Source of the DNA: Chytriomyces cf. hyalinus JEL632
Lineage: Eukaryota > Chytridiomycota > Chytridiomycetes > Chytridiales > Chytriomycetaceae
NCBI GenBank assembly: GCA_025435555.1
Contig: JAIWWG010000060.1
Coordinates: 170,479-234,478, forward strand
Reading direction: 5' to 3'
Length of the DNA: 64,000 nucleotides
The position numbers and the translations under genes were made by a program. This document shows, in pieces, positions 11,698 through 23,017 of this stretch (its first letter is position 1; each line of letters starts with the position of its first letter). The notes under the pieces were generated by a model. It worked only from the letters and a program-made list of their open reading frames with translations. It made no database searches and was not told the DNA's origin.

Positions 11698-14600
11698 ATG
11701 GACAACATTCACCGACGCTCACTCTTCAAGCCATCATCCTCCACCTCTTCCTCTTCCGTTCTCTCATCCAGCCAATCGAACCCAAGTCAGACCACGCTCA
11801 ACACTCTCAAGAGGAGGCGGACACCTGCAAACACACTCGCCACCCCTTCCTCGTCGTCCACAGCACCGACCTCCATTCCCAGACCGGTCTCAGGTGCCTC
11901 AATCACAGGCACTCCATCATCATCGGTACCCATCTTCTCGCGTCTCCATCCCGCATCCCTCGACGATGTGTTGAACACGCTCGCAAACTATAAAAACGCA
12001 TCCCAAGATGCAAGCTCGAATCCTGTATGTATTTTCTGAATTGAATCTCAGTTTTCCAGCGTTTCTGCGTATTTTATTTAATTTTGTTTTGTTTTTTGAT
12101 GCATTATCAAACAAGGCAACACCACGTAATCCCAACAACCGAAAGAACAACGCTCCAAACTCGAACTCAACGCCAGGTATTAAGGCATCGATTTCTCTTC
12201 TTTGCTTTGTATTTGGCATTGATTGCCGCGATCATCACAGAACCGACGGAGCTACGACAACTTCAGCTGGAGCTGCTGGACGCGAACAAGCGCATCAAAG
12301 CATTCGAACGCGACCTGTCTAATGCGACTTCAGACGCGGAAAAGAAACTGATCGCTTTGGACTGTGACAAGAAAAATGTGCAACTGCAGTTGGCGCAGGC
12401 GTTATCCAAAATCCAAGTAACGCTTCATTCATCAAAAACTTTTATATTCAACAACGCGAAGCCATAACAGTTAACTTTTGTTTTTATAAGAAACTGGAGG
12501 AGGATCGTGTCTTTCTGCTCGAGAGGGACAAGTCTCAGTCTCAGAAATTGAAGCAGGCGGAGAAGGAATTGGCTTTGAAAGGGGTAACTTGATCAAAGCT
12601 GCGTTTTTGAATCTCGCGTTTCTCACAATTTTTTTTTTTTTTTTTTTTTTTTTTTGCTTCTTCAGGACGCGGAAAACTCCAACGCTTCGAAACTGCAATC
12701 TGAAAATCATGCGCTTGCAGAGAAATGCGCTTTGATAGAAGAAAAGCTCCTCGAAGTGGAACACCGTCGCGACTTTGATTTGGCCAATTTATCGAACGAT
12801 TTAAAACGCGCGCAAACTCGTGTGGAGATGGTTTCACGCCAGGTAATACATCGCTATTTCTTGTGTTGTATATTTAATTGTTTTTTTTTCATCACTCCAG
12901 CTGCAAGAAGAAAGCAAGAGTAAAGCGTTGGCGCTATCGCATGTTGCGGACTTGCAAATGAAAGTATCAGAGCTGGAAAGCGGCGGCGATGAATCTCATT
13001 TTAAGCGAAACTCGCACGGGACGGAAGAGATCATTCAGAAGCAATTGGACGGTCAGATTCTTGGCTTTAAACATCGCCACATTGTCTGCCTACTAACGAT
13101 GCTCCAAACAGACCAGCTCAAACACATACACCTTCTCGAAACAGCCAAAATAGCGCTAACAAAAGAGGTCACCCACCTCCGATCACTCCGCGAATCTACA
13201 GCCACACTTCAAGAAACAAACCGTAGCCTCCAACACCAACTCGCACAATGCGCAAATCTCCGGGAACGTTTTGCCGAAGCGCAAGTCGAAGCCATGGCGT
13301 TAAAAGCAGAAAAACAGCGATGGACTAGTTTATTGAAGGACTCTGATTTCAGAGACAGTGGTGGCGATGAAATTACACCGTTATCACTTGCACGATTGCT
13401 GTCTGCTGAACGGCTCGAACGTGCGCGAGACAAGGAGCGCGTGGTTGAAGACAAGTCGCGCATGAAAGTTTTGGAGGCGTCTGTTCTAGAGTTGGAAAAG
13501 GAGGTCGAAAGTTTGAAGCAAACTCAGCGCAATTTGGAAGCGAAAGCAGATACGCAAATTCGGGTTCTGAAAAGGGTTGAAATGGGACGAGATTTTGCTG
13601 TCAGAGAGGCACAGTTTTTGAGGGAGCAAATGGCGAGTCTTGTTGCAGTTGGTTTTTTCGAGAGGCTCGGCTCACTAACTGCATTTTTTGTTCTTGTTTT
13701 TACAGAAAAGCATGCAGTTTGATGAAGAGACTGGATTCGGGCAAGAAGCTGCCACTAATCGCACGGCTGAGCTGGAAGAGTTGCTCAAGGACTACAAATC
13801 ACACCTGCAAGCTCTTGAAACGGAGCTTGCAGCAATTAAGGCCTCAACGGAATCTTCAGGGTCTGGGAAAAACGCATCTACAACACGCGAGCCAGACAGC
13901 GCAGGACCTTTGCATCTGGAACTCCTAGCAAGAGTTCAGGAATTGGAGAACGGTGCGATGCAAATACCTGGCCTGCTTTTTCAATTTGATGTTCTAAACT
14001 TTTATCCATCCCCAGAGTTGAATTCGTTAACTGCAGACAAAGCCGTGTTGGAAAAAGAAGTTGAAAACTTTGACCAACAAATTGTTGTCCTGGAACGCGC
14101 AATCGGGCAGGGCGCATTTGATCGAGCGAACCTGAAGGTAGAAAAATCCACCCCCCTTCAAAACGTTTGGCTTTCGCGTTGAAAACTCTGGGATCTAATT
14201 TCAATCTACCCAGGTCCTTCAACTTGCAGATAACCCTGAAACCCAAGCATTTGCAATTCGGAAAGAAAAGCTGGACGCACTGGAGGCCGAAAACAAGGCA
14301 CTACAAGCGCGACTGTTGGGTTCAGAATGGGGAGCTCTTGTTCCTGTCGAGATTGTCAAGACTGCCGAGATGGAATGTCAAAGGCTTATGAAACTGATTG
14401 AGGAGCGGGATAAACGTATTTTGAGGCTACGGGAGGTTTGTGAATCGGAGTCTATTTTATTTCATTTTCATCATGTTAAATCCTCGCACAGGTATTTAGT
14501 GAAAAGTCTCAAGAATTCAAAGAGGCGGTATTTTCGCTGCTCGGTATGCTTCCTGTTCAAGTTTCTCCGCACAAGAGTCAACCTTACATTTCCAACAACC

Positions 14601-14868
14601 TGAAAAAACAGGCTATAAAGTAGAATTTCAAGAAAGCCGTGTGCGCCTCATGTCCACGTTTTCAGACGAGAACGGCACAGACCCGTCCTTCCTATTCACA
14701 AGTCAAGAAAATGATCACGGGACACTGCAAATTGTTGGCGGCCATCCGGATCGTATCCAGCAGCTTAACCAACTGCGGGAGTGTTATATTGTGCAACACG
14801 GCTCGGTTCCTGCGTTTCTCGCATCGGTTACTTTAAAAGGGTGGGAGGAGGGCCATATGGTTGGATGA
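11698..14868 (+). CDS. MAD1: Spindle assembly checkpoint protein Mad1
   Basis: Twelve exons: 11698-12024, 12116-12176, 12241-12416, 12491-12583, 12666-12842, 12901-13051, 13112-about 13641, 13706-13952, 14016-14137, 14214-14435, 14492-14543 and 14612-14868, giving about 804 residues. Mad1 recruits Mad2 to unattached kinetochores. The N-terminus is Ser/Thr/Pro-rich, then a long coiled coil follows. KVLQLADNPE resembles the Mad2-interacting motif of animal Mad1. RILRLREVFSEKSQEFKEAV then leads into the C-terminal RWD-like domain (LLGYKVEF, RVRLMSTF, SVPAFLASVTL). The exon 7 donor is weak (GTTGCA or GTTGGT, 6 nt apart), so two residues are uncertain there. The intron before exon 5 holds an unbroken run of more than 20 T. 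The match to the Mad1 C-terminus makes the call firm. Confidence 0.92.
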
Positions 14869-15027
14869 TTTTGGATACCCGCACTGTTTTGCATTTTTCT
14901 CTCGTTCAAACGTTGATTGGCATAGACTGCCAGCTTTCTATAAAATGTGATGATTCCTCTTTCGCTTGTTTCGTTGGATTTTTGAAAACAAACATTGGAA
15001 TATATTCATGCCGCTTCCAGGAAAAAG

Positions 15028-18000
15028 TCAAGAACGCCTTGATGATTCCTCTCCCGCATTTTCTCCAGCAATAGCAGCCTCCCCACCCCCAGCCTCAACA
15101 ACTGTCACAGACCCCCGCCCCAAATTAAAAGGATTCATAAACATGGATCCAGCAATAGACATGGGCTGCTGCAAACTATTCCAACCCAAAGTGCCAAGCA
15201 TCGACGGCCGTGCAGGTAAGCTCGAGTTCCTGGGGCTACCTGCGGCTACATCGTCTCCGTTTCCTGCATCGTCCACACTGTCCCGCTCCACATCCGCGTC
15301 AACACCGGCTCCTACATTGACAGCAACGGCCCGCCAAAACGCGCCACGCGTGGGCGACATCTCTGTTGTGGGTGTACGAAAGTTGTCAAGCGCGGACCCA
15401 GTCGAAGACAGGCTGCTTGAAATGGTGTTGCTGTTTTGGTGAGTATATGTCGTGTCGATGGCGGGACGAGTCGGCTTTTTGGCGCGTTTGGGCTGGCTGC
15501 TGTTGTTCATCAGATTCTCCCCGCTGGCAGTGGCAGAGGGGACTTCAATCACAAGCTGCTTTAGTCGGAGCCCGAGTGTGCTTGTGCTGGGTTTCACCGT
15601 TCCTGATTCACTTGCGGCTAGTTTTTTTTTTTTTTTTTTTTTTTTCGCAACGTTAAAAACGAATCCCAGAAGAGACGATACCAAAGGAACACTTTACCAT
15701 TAAGTCTCAATCCTTCCGAGCCAAACGACTCTGCTCCAGACGACTCACTGCTGCTACCATCGTCACTTCCCACCGATGAATCCGAGTCATCTTCTCTAAC
15801 AGTAGGACTCGGGGAACAGGGCGACGAGCACGGTAAGCTTCGAATTGCATCGACGGATTTCAGAAACTCTACATTGGACTCTGGACCAAAATGGCTGGGC
15901 AACGGCGCCGATTGGCTGTTTCCAGCAGTATTGGAGACACTACTGCTGTTATTGTTTCCACTTGCCACTGTAGTTGTTGAAACGGGCAAAGCTTTGGCTG
16001 AAGACAAGACAATTGCTTGCTGAGTTTCAGCAACGAGAGGTACATTCACGGAGCGAGGTACAGGGCTGGAATGCGGTGAGGATGTCAAAGACGCGGTTGC
16101 AGCATCAAGAAGGCTTTTGTTCAGGAATTGGATTGATTTTTGAAGCTGGCTTTTGGAAGGAGTTGGAGGCGCGGTCGTGTTGTTGGATGGAACCGCGACT
16201 CCTTCGACAATGAATTCGGGAGAATATTCTCCACTGGTGGGGAACGGTGAGGGTGTAAGGGAATGCGCATCTTTGTCTGGATTGCTTGGTGGACTTTGTT
16301 GCTCTTCAACTTGGTATGGTCCAAGAGCCAGAATCGGTTCAGAGTGCCGAGAGTATAAACTTGTGAAGGATTCGGTTGTATCAAGAGGCGGTGCTGCGAC
16401 GGGAGTATCGATAACCCGATAGGATACGGGAATCTTTAAGACGGCATCGTTTTCTGAAGGAAGCCTGCGTGCAAGCACGATATCGCTATTTACAAAAATG
16501 TATGAAATTATGCCACTGAATGTCCCACTCACATTGCAGGTTTTGACATCGCGTCTATCAAAGATTTCAAATTGGGTAAAGTGTTGCGAAGATTTTTCAC
16601 AACCACTCCAGCGACCGCCATCAACTGGGAAACAAAATGTCAGAAAAAGGCTTCGAAAGATAGAAAACTCCCAGGTCACCTGCTCAATATTTTTGTTCAA
16701 TAAAAACACGCCGTATTCAAATCTCAATTTATCTTGACCCTTCATAAATAACGGAAATCTGAACAGAGACAATGAGTTTTGAGGACTTCCACAGAAAACA
16801 AAATTTGTTTTTAGTTACTCCATATTTCCCGGACCATGGAGCGACAAGCGGTCAAGTATCATGGACCGAGAACTCATTGGATTGATTGGGTATCTGAGAG
16901 GTATCTCCATGTACAGAGCAAGTAATGTGACAAGATGTGCAGTCCAACCAAGTGCAGTCGCAATGCGCTCTTCGTCGACATTGATGAATTCCGAATGGGG
17001 CAGCCAAACACGGCGAATAAGGTACACGTTCGGATCATCCCTCAGCTGGAAACAAAAATGGTTCAACAAAAAACACAACAAAAATAATTTAAAAAAAAGG
17101 ATACCGCGTTTATGGGGTATATTTCTTTCAAAGTGGCAATGAACCCCTTTTCGAGAACGCCTTTAAATTTGCAAGTTTCGCGAGCAGTAACGTTGAGGAC
17201 GAACAGATCCTCCTGTACATCCAAGAGACCCTTTTGCGATTGTTCGCGATCCAGGGCCGAGTAATAAAGTCGATTTTTCCGCCTTCGCAATTTCTTTTTC
17301 GAATCTTCAAGACGCAATTTTTCTGTTGATCCCCGAGGGGGAAGGCAGAAAGATGACAAAAGTCAGCCGTCGGAATGGATGAAAAAGATTTGCGCACCTA
17401 TTTCTAAGAGTCGCAAGCCCATTCGAAGTTCGTTTCGGAGATATGATGATCGTCGAGATCGCGCAATCTGGAAACCGTCCGAAAACAGCGCGGGATTTAA
17501 TAAAAAGAGTTTTGAAAACGGCAGAAATTTGCACTAAAGCTGTGAATTGATATTTACGTTTTCGTCTGAAATTGCGTCGCATTTGGCAATCAGATGATCG
17601 GACTCTTTCAGCATAGTTCCTATCGATTCTCTGACTTTGGATAGCTCTTCTTGCATGCCCATAAACCTGTAATGTTTTGCGAAAGACAAAAAGATTCAAT
17701 TGAATGGGCTACATTGCAAAGACAAGGCCAGCAGGATTACGCACGCTTCGCAAAACTTCAAGTCAAAAGATTCCTTTGGCGTTTTTGATGCATCTGGTTG
17801 AGGTTGTTCGCGCGATTTCTAAATCCAGCAAGGAAACACAATAAAAAATAAAAAAAATGTCAGAACGGCAAAACCAAATCGCCGTTGAAAACAGCACATA
17901 CGTCTGCATCTGCAATTGAAGAAACTTCCAGCTGATATAATCCGTCTTCAAACTCGAGCAAAAGCGTGTTTTCCTGGAACGGGCGATACAGACTTCCCAA

Positions 18001-18538
18001 CTGTGCCAGTGCAAAAAAGAATGTTCAGAGCCTTCAACAGAAAAGAAACGGCAGAGTCCCACCTTTGAAGCGACAAAGACCAAACTTTTTGAATCCAAAG
18101 TGCGCGAGAACGCCATTGAAAACGATTGTTCTGATGAGGACGCGATGGGGTTCGAACGCCGCCACCACAGCTCGAGAGTGCAATTCCTGGCGCAGCGAAT
18201 CAGTTGCAGAGAATGGTTGAGATCGCGCCATGATGGATTCTGTGCTGTATTGATGAGCCCCGCACTCAAGTTTTGATGGGGAATGAACGTACCAGCGATG
18301 CTTCCATTATCGGACTCTTGAGCACAGCACGGCCCGTGTCCGAATTGATGACGAAATACGAATCGATCAGATCCCGCGTTGATGCGGCCGTGACGCCATG
18401 CATGGACTCGAGCAGTCTGAGGCTGTTCGCTCCCTTCTCCGCCGGCGCCTGGACTTGGTCACTACCGTTCGTTTGTTTGGATGCTCCGACACTCAGCCTG
18501 CGCACATGCACTCCGCACAGCTTGTCAAACTCCATCAT
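15028..18538 (-). CDS. VPS38: UVRAG/Vps38-type subunit of class III PI3-kinase complex II
   Basis: Twelve exons (18538-18293, 18239-18063, 18000-17902, 17818-17745, 17666-17558, 17467-17398, 17322-17105, 17045-16819, 16758-16680, 16624-16533, 16485-15698, 15617-15028) give 922 residues. UVRAG/Vps38 joins Vps34, Vps15 and Beclin/Vps30 in endosomal PI3P synthesis. Residues 1-174 form a C2-like domain (SLNPSWRDLNHSL, TLELWWRRSNP). A basic coiled coil follows to about residue 330. The conserved core then includes YPINA, TALGWTAHLVTLLALYMEIP, YGVFLLNKNIEQ and RNTLPNLKSLI. The last 450 residues are Ser/Thr/Pro-rich and probably disordered. The final intron has a poly(A) run just before its TAG acceptor, so its end is less sure. 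Fungal Vps38 is usually hard to recognise; this one is clearly UVRAG-like. Confidence 0.88.
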
Positions 18539-18591
18539 TACCTTCCCTTGTTTGAAATATATTTACTCTCTTGTTTTTATTTAAATAAAAA
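18539..18591. promoter_or_regulatory. 53-bp bidirectional intergenic region, VPS38/POLD4
   Basis: The start codons of the divergent genes are only 53 bp apart. The gap is very AT-rich, with AATATATTTAC and TTTAAATAAAA tracts that could serve as TATA-like elements in either direction. Confidence 0.6.
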
Positions 18592-19286
18592 ATGCCACCA
18601 AAATCAAAAAAGTCCGCCCCTCCAGCCTCAACTCCGGCAACACCACGCAAGGCCGATCGGCCACATCCTTACGCAACACCCACATCCGGTCTTTCCAAGA
18701 ACAAAAAATTTGACTCTACACGTGCTTCACAGCGGGATCAGTACCCTGAAGGACAGGAATGGACACCTCCTGAGGCTAATCTGGCGCAGCCCGGAACAAT
18801 AGCTGCAATACCGGCGTCTCCCTCAAAAAGAACTGCGGATCGGATGCTGGCAAACAAGAAAACAGGTATTTGGATGTTCATGTTTTCGGTAGCATGGGAA
18901 CATGGGTTACTCAGCAATGATCTTTTTTTCCATCTCCGGTCAAAACGGATCCAGTGCATGAAACTTCAGAAACTACGCTATCATTGCCTGTATCTGACAA
19001 GGAGATGGAGGTTCTACGACAATTCGATCTGGACATGAAGGTGCGTTTTGACTCCTGACAAACCTTGTTTTTTTGTTTTCAAAGGATCTTTATCCACGCA
19101 ATGAAAGGTACTAACGCCGTGGTCTTCACACAGTTCGGACCAAACGTTGGGTTAACTCGGTTGGCGCGGTGGGAACGGGCACAAAAGTTTCAGCTGGACC
19201 CGCCTTCGAAGGTTCTCGAAATCCTGAACGGGCATGGGAGACAGAGCGTGACAGAAATCCGCGAGAGCATCTGGCATGAGTTATAA
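18592..19286 (+). CDS. POLD4: DNA polymerase delta small subunit 4 (Cdm1/p12)
   Basis: Three exons (18592-18865, 18955-19040, 19134-19286) give 170 residues. POLD4/Cdm1 is the smallest accessory subunit of DNA polymerase delta; it binds PCNA and stabilises the complex. The N-terminal 90 residues are basic, Pro/Ser-rich and probably disordered. The conserved C-terminal block reads LRQFDLDMKFGPNVGLTRL, then RWERAQKFQLDPP and ends SIWHEL, as in the family. A tempting extra exon at about 19085-19107 was not used: direct joining of 19040 to 19134 keeps the conserved spacing between the FDLD and FGP motifs. Confidence 0.88.
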
Positions 19287-19446
19287 CTTTCTCGAACAAG
19301 AAGCGACAGTCGACGTGTGGAAGACACAGAGCGCCATAATAAAAACAGCGGGAAATTATAACGAAATGACCGTGCCACCGCTCTCGCTTTCGAAGCTGGC
19401 GGAATTTGTGGGAACTTTTTTTGAATTGAAAAAATAACTTGTAATA

Positions 19447-20435
19447 ATGTTTGGTTGCATTGTCGCGGGAAGACTGGTCCAGACAAACTTGCAGCAAGGT
19501 GTCGTTCAGCCCCAGCCTCATGCCTCCCACGCCCCTGCCGCGCTGTGCAGCTGACTTTATCCTCCCGCTCAAACAAATACAGTCGATCAGACGAAATACG
19601 TGTTCGAGCTACACGATGCGAAGGCCATTAACCACATTGTTGTCTTCCTGACCGGCGTTCCATTCCCGCAAGGCTACGGCGCAACCGTCCACTTCCTCTG
19701 GTGAGAATCATCGTGACTCATGCAGACTTCTTTTCAAAACTGAAGGAGACAAAACTTGCCCCAAACAGGCCAAATCCATCCTCCGCTCCCACATGGCAAC
19801 TACTCGGATACCTCTCGAACGAAAAACCGTCTGCAGTTTTCAAACTGGGCCAGAAACACACGTCCTCAAATTCCTTCAATCAGTCCGATTCCATGATGGA
19901 CGACTCGACCGGCAATTTATTGGGCGCAGGCGATTCACCCGTTACCGCGAGTTTGGGAATCTCGGTCGAACCGATTGAACTCTGTTTGAGTGCTGTGGAA
20001 GCTGCAAAGGGCGGCGGTGGGGGTGACACGTCCATGGTTACGGGCAGCGAAATGGCCTTGAACACGGTCTCGAAAGCGGGGCTGAGCGGAGCGGATCCGC
20101 AGGTGGTTGGGACCAAGTTGATGGAGAGCTTGTACAAGTATGCATACTCTTGTTGTTTTGGCGTTAAAAAACGCGAGCAGATTTCCTCATTTCCATCTTT
20201 TGTTGCTGTTGCTTCAGCTACTGCTCCAGCTTTGCTTCAAATCTACCGCCTGGTGGGAATGCTCTATTTGGAAGGGATTGGAATACCACATTCGTGCCTC
20301 TAAAGGTAACGAACTTCGTTATTGTGATGATGAGGAGCTCATGAATATGGGACACAGGCCATCCAAGACTGGTATCAGAACATGCAGCGAAAATTCAAAA
20401 TTGACCCTTCAGGAAGCTTTCTGAAAAACAACTGA
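19447..20435 (+). CDS. Hikeshi/OPI10 family, nuclear import factor for Hsp70
   Basis: Five exons (19447-19498, 19583-19700, 19769-20137, 20218-20305, 20358-20435) give 234 residues. Hikeshi carries heat-shock-activated Hsp70 through nuclear pores. The start MFGCIVAGRLVQT is the family N-terminus. VVFLTGVPFPQGYGATVHF, WQLLGYLSNEKPSAVFKL and GISVEPI follow in order. The C-terminal helix NMQRKFKIDP matches the family end. A Gly/Ser-rich loop lengthens the middle compared with animal proteins (about 197 residues). All five splice junctions agree in phase. Confidence 0.92.
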
Positions 20436-20533
20436 GACGAGGGGATATCCTTTTTTTTTTTTTCCAATATAATAAAAGCAGGTTTATTCGATTGTCTCCA
20501 ATGAAGAACACGATGTTCGAAGCCAGTCGCCGT

Positions 20534-20935
20534 TTACATTTGCACCTGTTTGTGCTTTGGATTATCTTTGCAGATGACTCTGAGTTTGCCCCCTCTCTTT
20601 GCAAAAAAGCAGTGCGGACAACGAAGTTTCAACGCCGATTTCGATTTGAAGCAGCGCACACCGAACGAGGCCGTTGCGACAGCGATGCCGACGGTCTGCG
20701 AGTGCAAAGATGCGTTTGCGAGAAGAGATGATGATCCCGAGGCAGCTGTGTCCATCTTGTTGGCGATAATGTTGGTGTTGGTGCGGATGATGTTTGTGCT
20801 TTTGTTGGCGAGGGATCCCCAGGGTTGGGCAGTGCTGAGTGCGCGCTGAGTGGCGGTGCAGGCTGTGGCAATGGTGGCTGTGGCTTTGGTGGTGTGCATG
20901 CCGCCTGGCATCCGAGGCAGAATCGCGAGGCTCAT
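20534..20935 (-). CDS. Mitochondrial ribosomal protein bL36m
   Basis: An unspliced frame of 133 residues. The C-terminal 40 residues are a bL36 domain: [28 protein letters not shown], with the C-x2-C-x12-C-x4-H zinc ligand spacing complete. The N-terminal 90 residues are Ala/Thr/Ser-rich with few acidic residues, as expected for a long mitochondrial targeting extension. A second Met ten codons in could also start the protein. It is convergent with the Hikeshi gene, the two stops being about 98 bp apart. Confidence 0.85.
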   Translation of the reverse strand: MSLAILPRMPGGMHTTKATATIATACTATQRALSTAQPWGSLANKSTNIIRTNTNIIANKMDTAASGSSSLLANASLHSQTVGIAVATASFGVRCFKSKSALKLRCPHCFFAKRGGKLRVICKDNPKHKQVQM

Positions 20936-21565
20936 TCGTACGATAAATATTTATGGTCTTTTGCTGGTGGAAAAACGAAGTTCAAAGTTAAAGTTAAAGT
21001 CATAAATATATTTTGTGTGATTACCAGACACAATTTACCCGAAACTTTAACTTTCTTCACTATAACAAAGTATCGGAAAGCAGTCTTGCTTCTCGCGTCA
21101 GTTCTGCAAACAAAGAATCCGCCTAGGATTTCCATCTTCTTCCAGCATTTTCTATTGCTATGGCCAGTGGGCAACTTGTTCAACAACACCATGCACCCCA
21201 TCTGGGTCAATGCCCTCTTCCACATTACGTTCATTCCATTTCAACATTTCTGCTGCTTCGCATTTTGCAGTCTGCGGAACCCATACACAAGACGGGGTGT
21301 TTTCATTCAAGGTTGAAAACTGCGCGTTTTCCCCACACACCTCACCTTGCTTGGCTGCGAAAAAATTTGACACGGCACCTGTACTCTTTATATATCAAAT
21401 AACGGCACCCAAGGTTGCCTTCCCACATCCACTGCCATAAAAAAAACAGTATCTCGCCCCCACAGTTGCCGATTTGAAACAAGGTAGTTGACCAAGGACC
21501 GATTTGAAGGCACTCAGACATGCAATAAAACAAATCCCCCCTTCCAACAAAAGGGGAGGTCGGAG
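20936..21565. other. Intergenic, upstream of bL36m and downstream of ORFX copy 1
   Basis: No gene is recognised in this stretch. It holds a short AAAGTTAAAGTTAAAG repeat near 20983-20998 and AT-rich tracts. The small open frames on both strands show no recognisable protein and overlap each other. Confidence 0.4.
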
Positions 21566-22147
21566 TTAATCCCCATTCAAGCAACACCTCCGCTGATGCG
21601 GCGTAAACTCTACGTAGCGCTCCTTTGTCAAAAGATTCCTGTTCTCCCTCAACGACCTCGGCACAACCGCCGCACGGAACCAATCGATCCTCCCGGACTT
21701 TTTCATGCCTTTTAGTACAAGTTCGTCCACCTCATCTTTGGCCCCTGCTTCTTGCAAAGCCAGGACCTCGTTCGCAGAGGCCGTTAAAAAGTCCAATGCA
21801 TCCCGGTACACGTATTTGTGGTACACTTCGAGCGCCTCGGCAACAATGAATTCCAGCAACGATGCGGCTGTTGTTCCCTGGTACCGGACGAACCCGGGGC
21901 TCGTCCGTGTCCCGCCGAATGGTAGCGGGGACCAGGGATAGAACATTTTTCCAGCCAGAGAATACACGAGTCGGTCTGGGTTGATGCAGGTGGAGTGGGA
22001 GAAGGATGTGCGCACAGCGCTTATGCATAGGTTTCGGGTTTCTTGGTCAGAGAGGGACCCGGCTGGTCTCGTGGACAATGAGAGGAGTTTGGTCTCCTCG
22101 CTGAAGTTGATGACTGCCACGGGCGCCGTTTTCGATGTGCGAATCAT
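21566..22147 (-). CDS. Unknown conserved protein, ORFX copy 1 (next to methionine synthase copy 1)
   Basis: An unspliced frame of 193 residues from ATG at 22147. I do not recognise the family. It has a clear paralogue at 41283-41846, and the two are about 70% identical by eye across some 140 residues. Shared blocks include YSLAGKMFYPWSP, PFGGTRT, VLALQE, GAKDE and LKGMKKSG. The N-terminal 40 residues and the C-terminus differ. There is no signal peptide, membrane segment or obvious catalytic motif. In both copies it lies downstream of methionine synthase on the same strand, so the pair was duplicated together. Conservation despite divergence argues that both copies encode real proteins. Confidence 0.7.
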   Translation of the reverse strand: MIRTSKTAPVAVINFSEETKLLSLSTRPAGSLSDQETRNLCISAVRTSFSHSTCINPDRLVYSLAGKMFYPWSPLPFGGTRTSPGFVRYQGTTAASLLEFIVAEALEVYHKYVYRDALDFLTASANEVLALQEAGAKDEVDELVLKGMKKSGRIDWFRAAVVPRSLRENRNLLTKERYVEFTPHQRRCCLNGD

Positions 22148-23017
22148 GGTGAAAGAAGGATGGAGCGGAACAGAATTCCTTTTGTGAAGATAAATATGGA
22201 TAAGACCTTTTTGCGGAGTTAAAGCCACAAGCGGAGGAGACAGCGACGGAGAAGAAGGTTCCCGACAGAATGAGAGCGGGTCTTTAGGCATTCCCGGACA
22301 TTGCGTATCGGTGGCTGGTGCGTGCGCGGAGAAGTCCACGTTTCCACCACAACTGCGAACGAGTCCGCGACGCACGCCACCGGCCCCCGCCGCCTACCAT
22401 CCCACGCTGTGCAGGTCCTACTCCACGGGCTCTGCACCGGTGCCGAAGTAGGGGCCTGCGAGAGGACTGGGGCCTTGAAATCGGTGCTTACCTAAGCGCA
22501 ACAATTGCCGCAAAACAACTGCATCAAATTTGCTCACTTCGAAAGTTCTCACAACAAAACAATTTCACAAGTAAATAAAAACCCAACTTAACCAGCTTTG
22601 GCCCACACCCACACCTGCCCTCGAACGCCTCCCCACTTGCAGTAACTCACGCACTCGTGCTTGGAATCCCTTCAGAGGTACTCCTATGCTTACCCCGCCG
22701 TCCCACGGCGCGCACTGCCTCCTTCCCACCCTCAGGACCGTTGACTTTGGGAAAGAGGCATCAGACAGCTTGATCGCACTTTCAGGTCCACCCTCTCTCA
22801 TTTCAAAACACTGACTGACATTTGCTTTGCGCACTTTCGAAACACGCATCTACCCAGGCGATACTTTGTCAACGCCTCTTCTCTTGCGATTCATCTGCTG
22901 GAATCCATCAGCATATTGCAAATGAAGAACATCATAAACTAATTTCGGTAGCGCTTTATTCGCATCGTTTTCCATGGACAATTTCACTTCAAAAAAAACT
23001 AACAACTCCACCCAATC
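22148..23017. other. Intergenic between methionine synthase copy 1 and ORFX copy 1
   Basis: From 22651 up to the methionine synthase stop, this is the outer part of the identical inverted-repeat arm. Left of 22651 it stays recognisably similar to the other copy for some tens of bases, with substitutions and indels, then diverges. It holds the 3' end of the methionine synthase transcript and the promoter of ORFX copy 1. Confidence 0.5.

Noticed and set aside
15618-15697. Poly-Lys C-terminus on the VPS38 reading frame
   Set aside because: It comes from translating an intronic poly(A) run. A GTAAAG donor and TAG acceptor remove it and restore a Ser/Pro-rich exon in phase.
19085-19133. Extra POLD4 exon at 19085-19107
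   Set aside because: It would break the phase and the conserved FDL-to-FGP spacing of the family.
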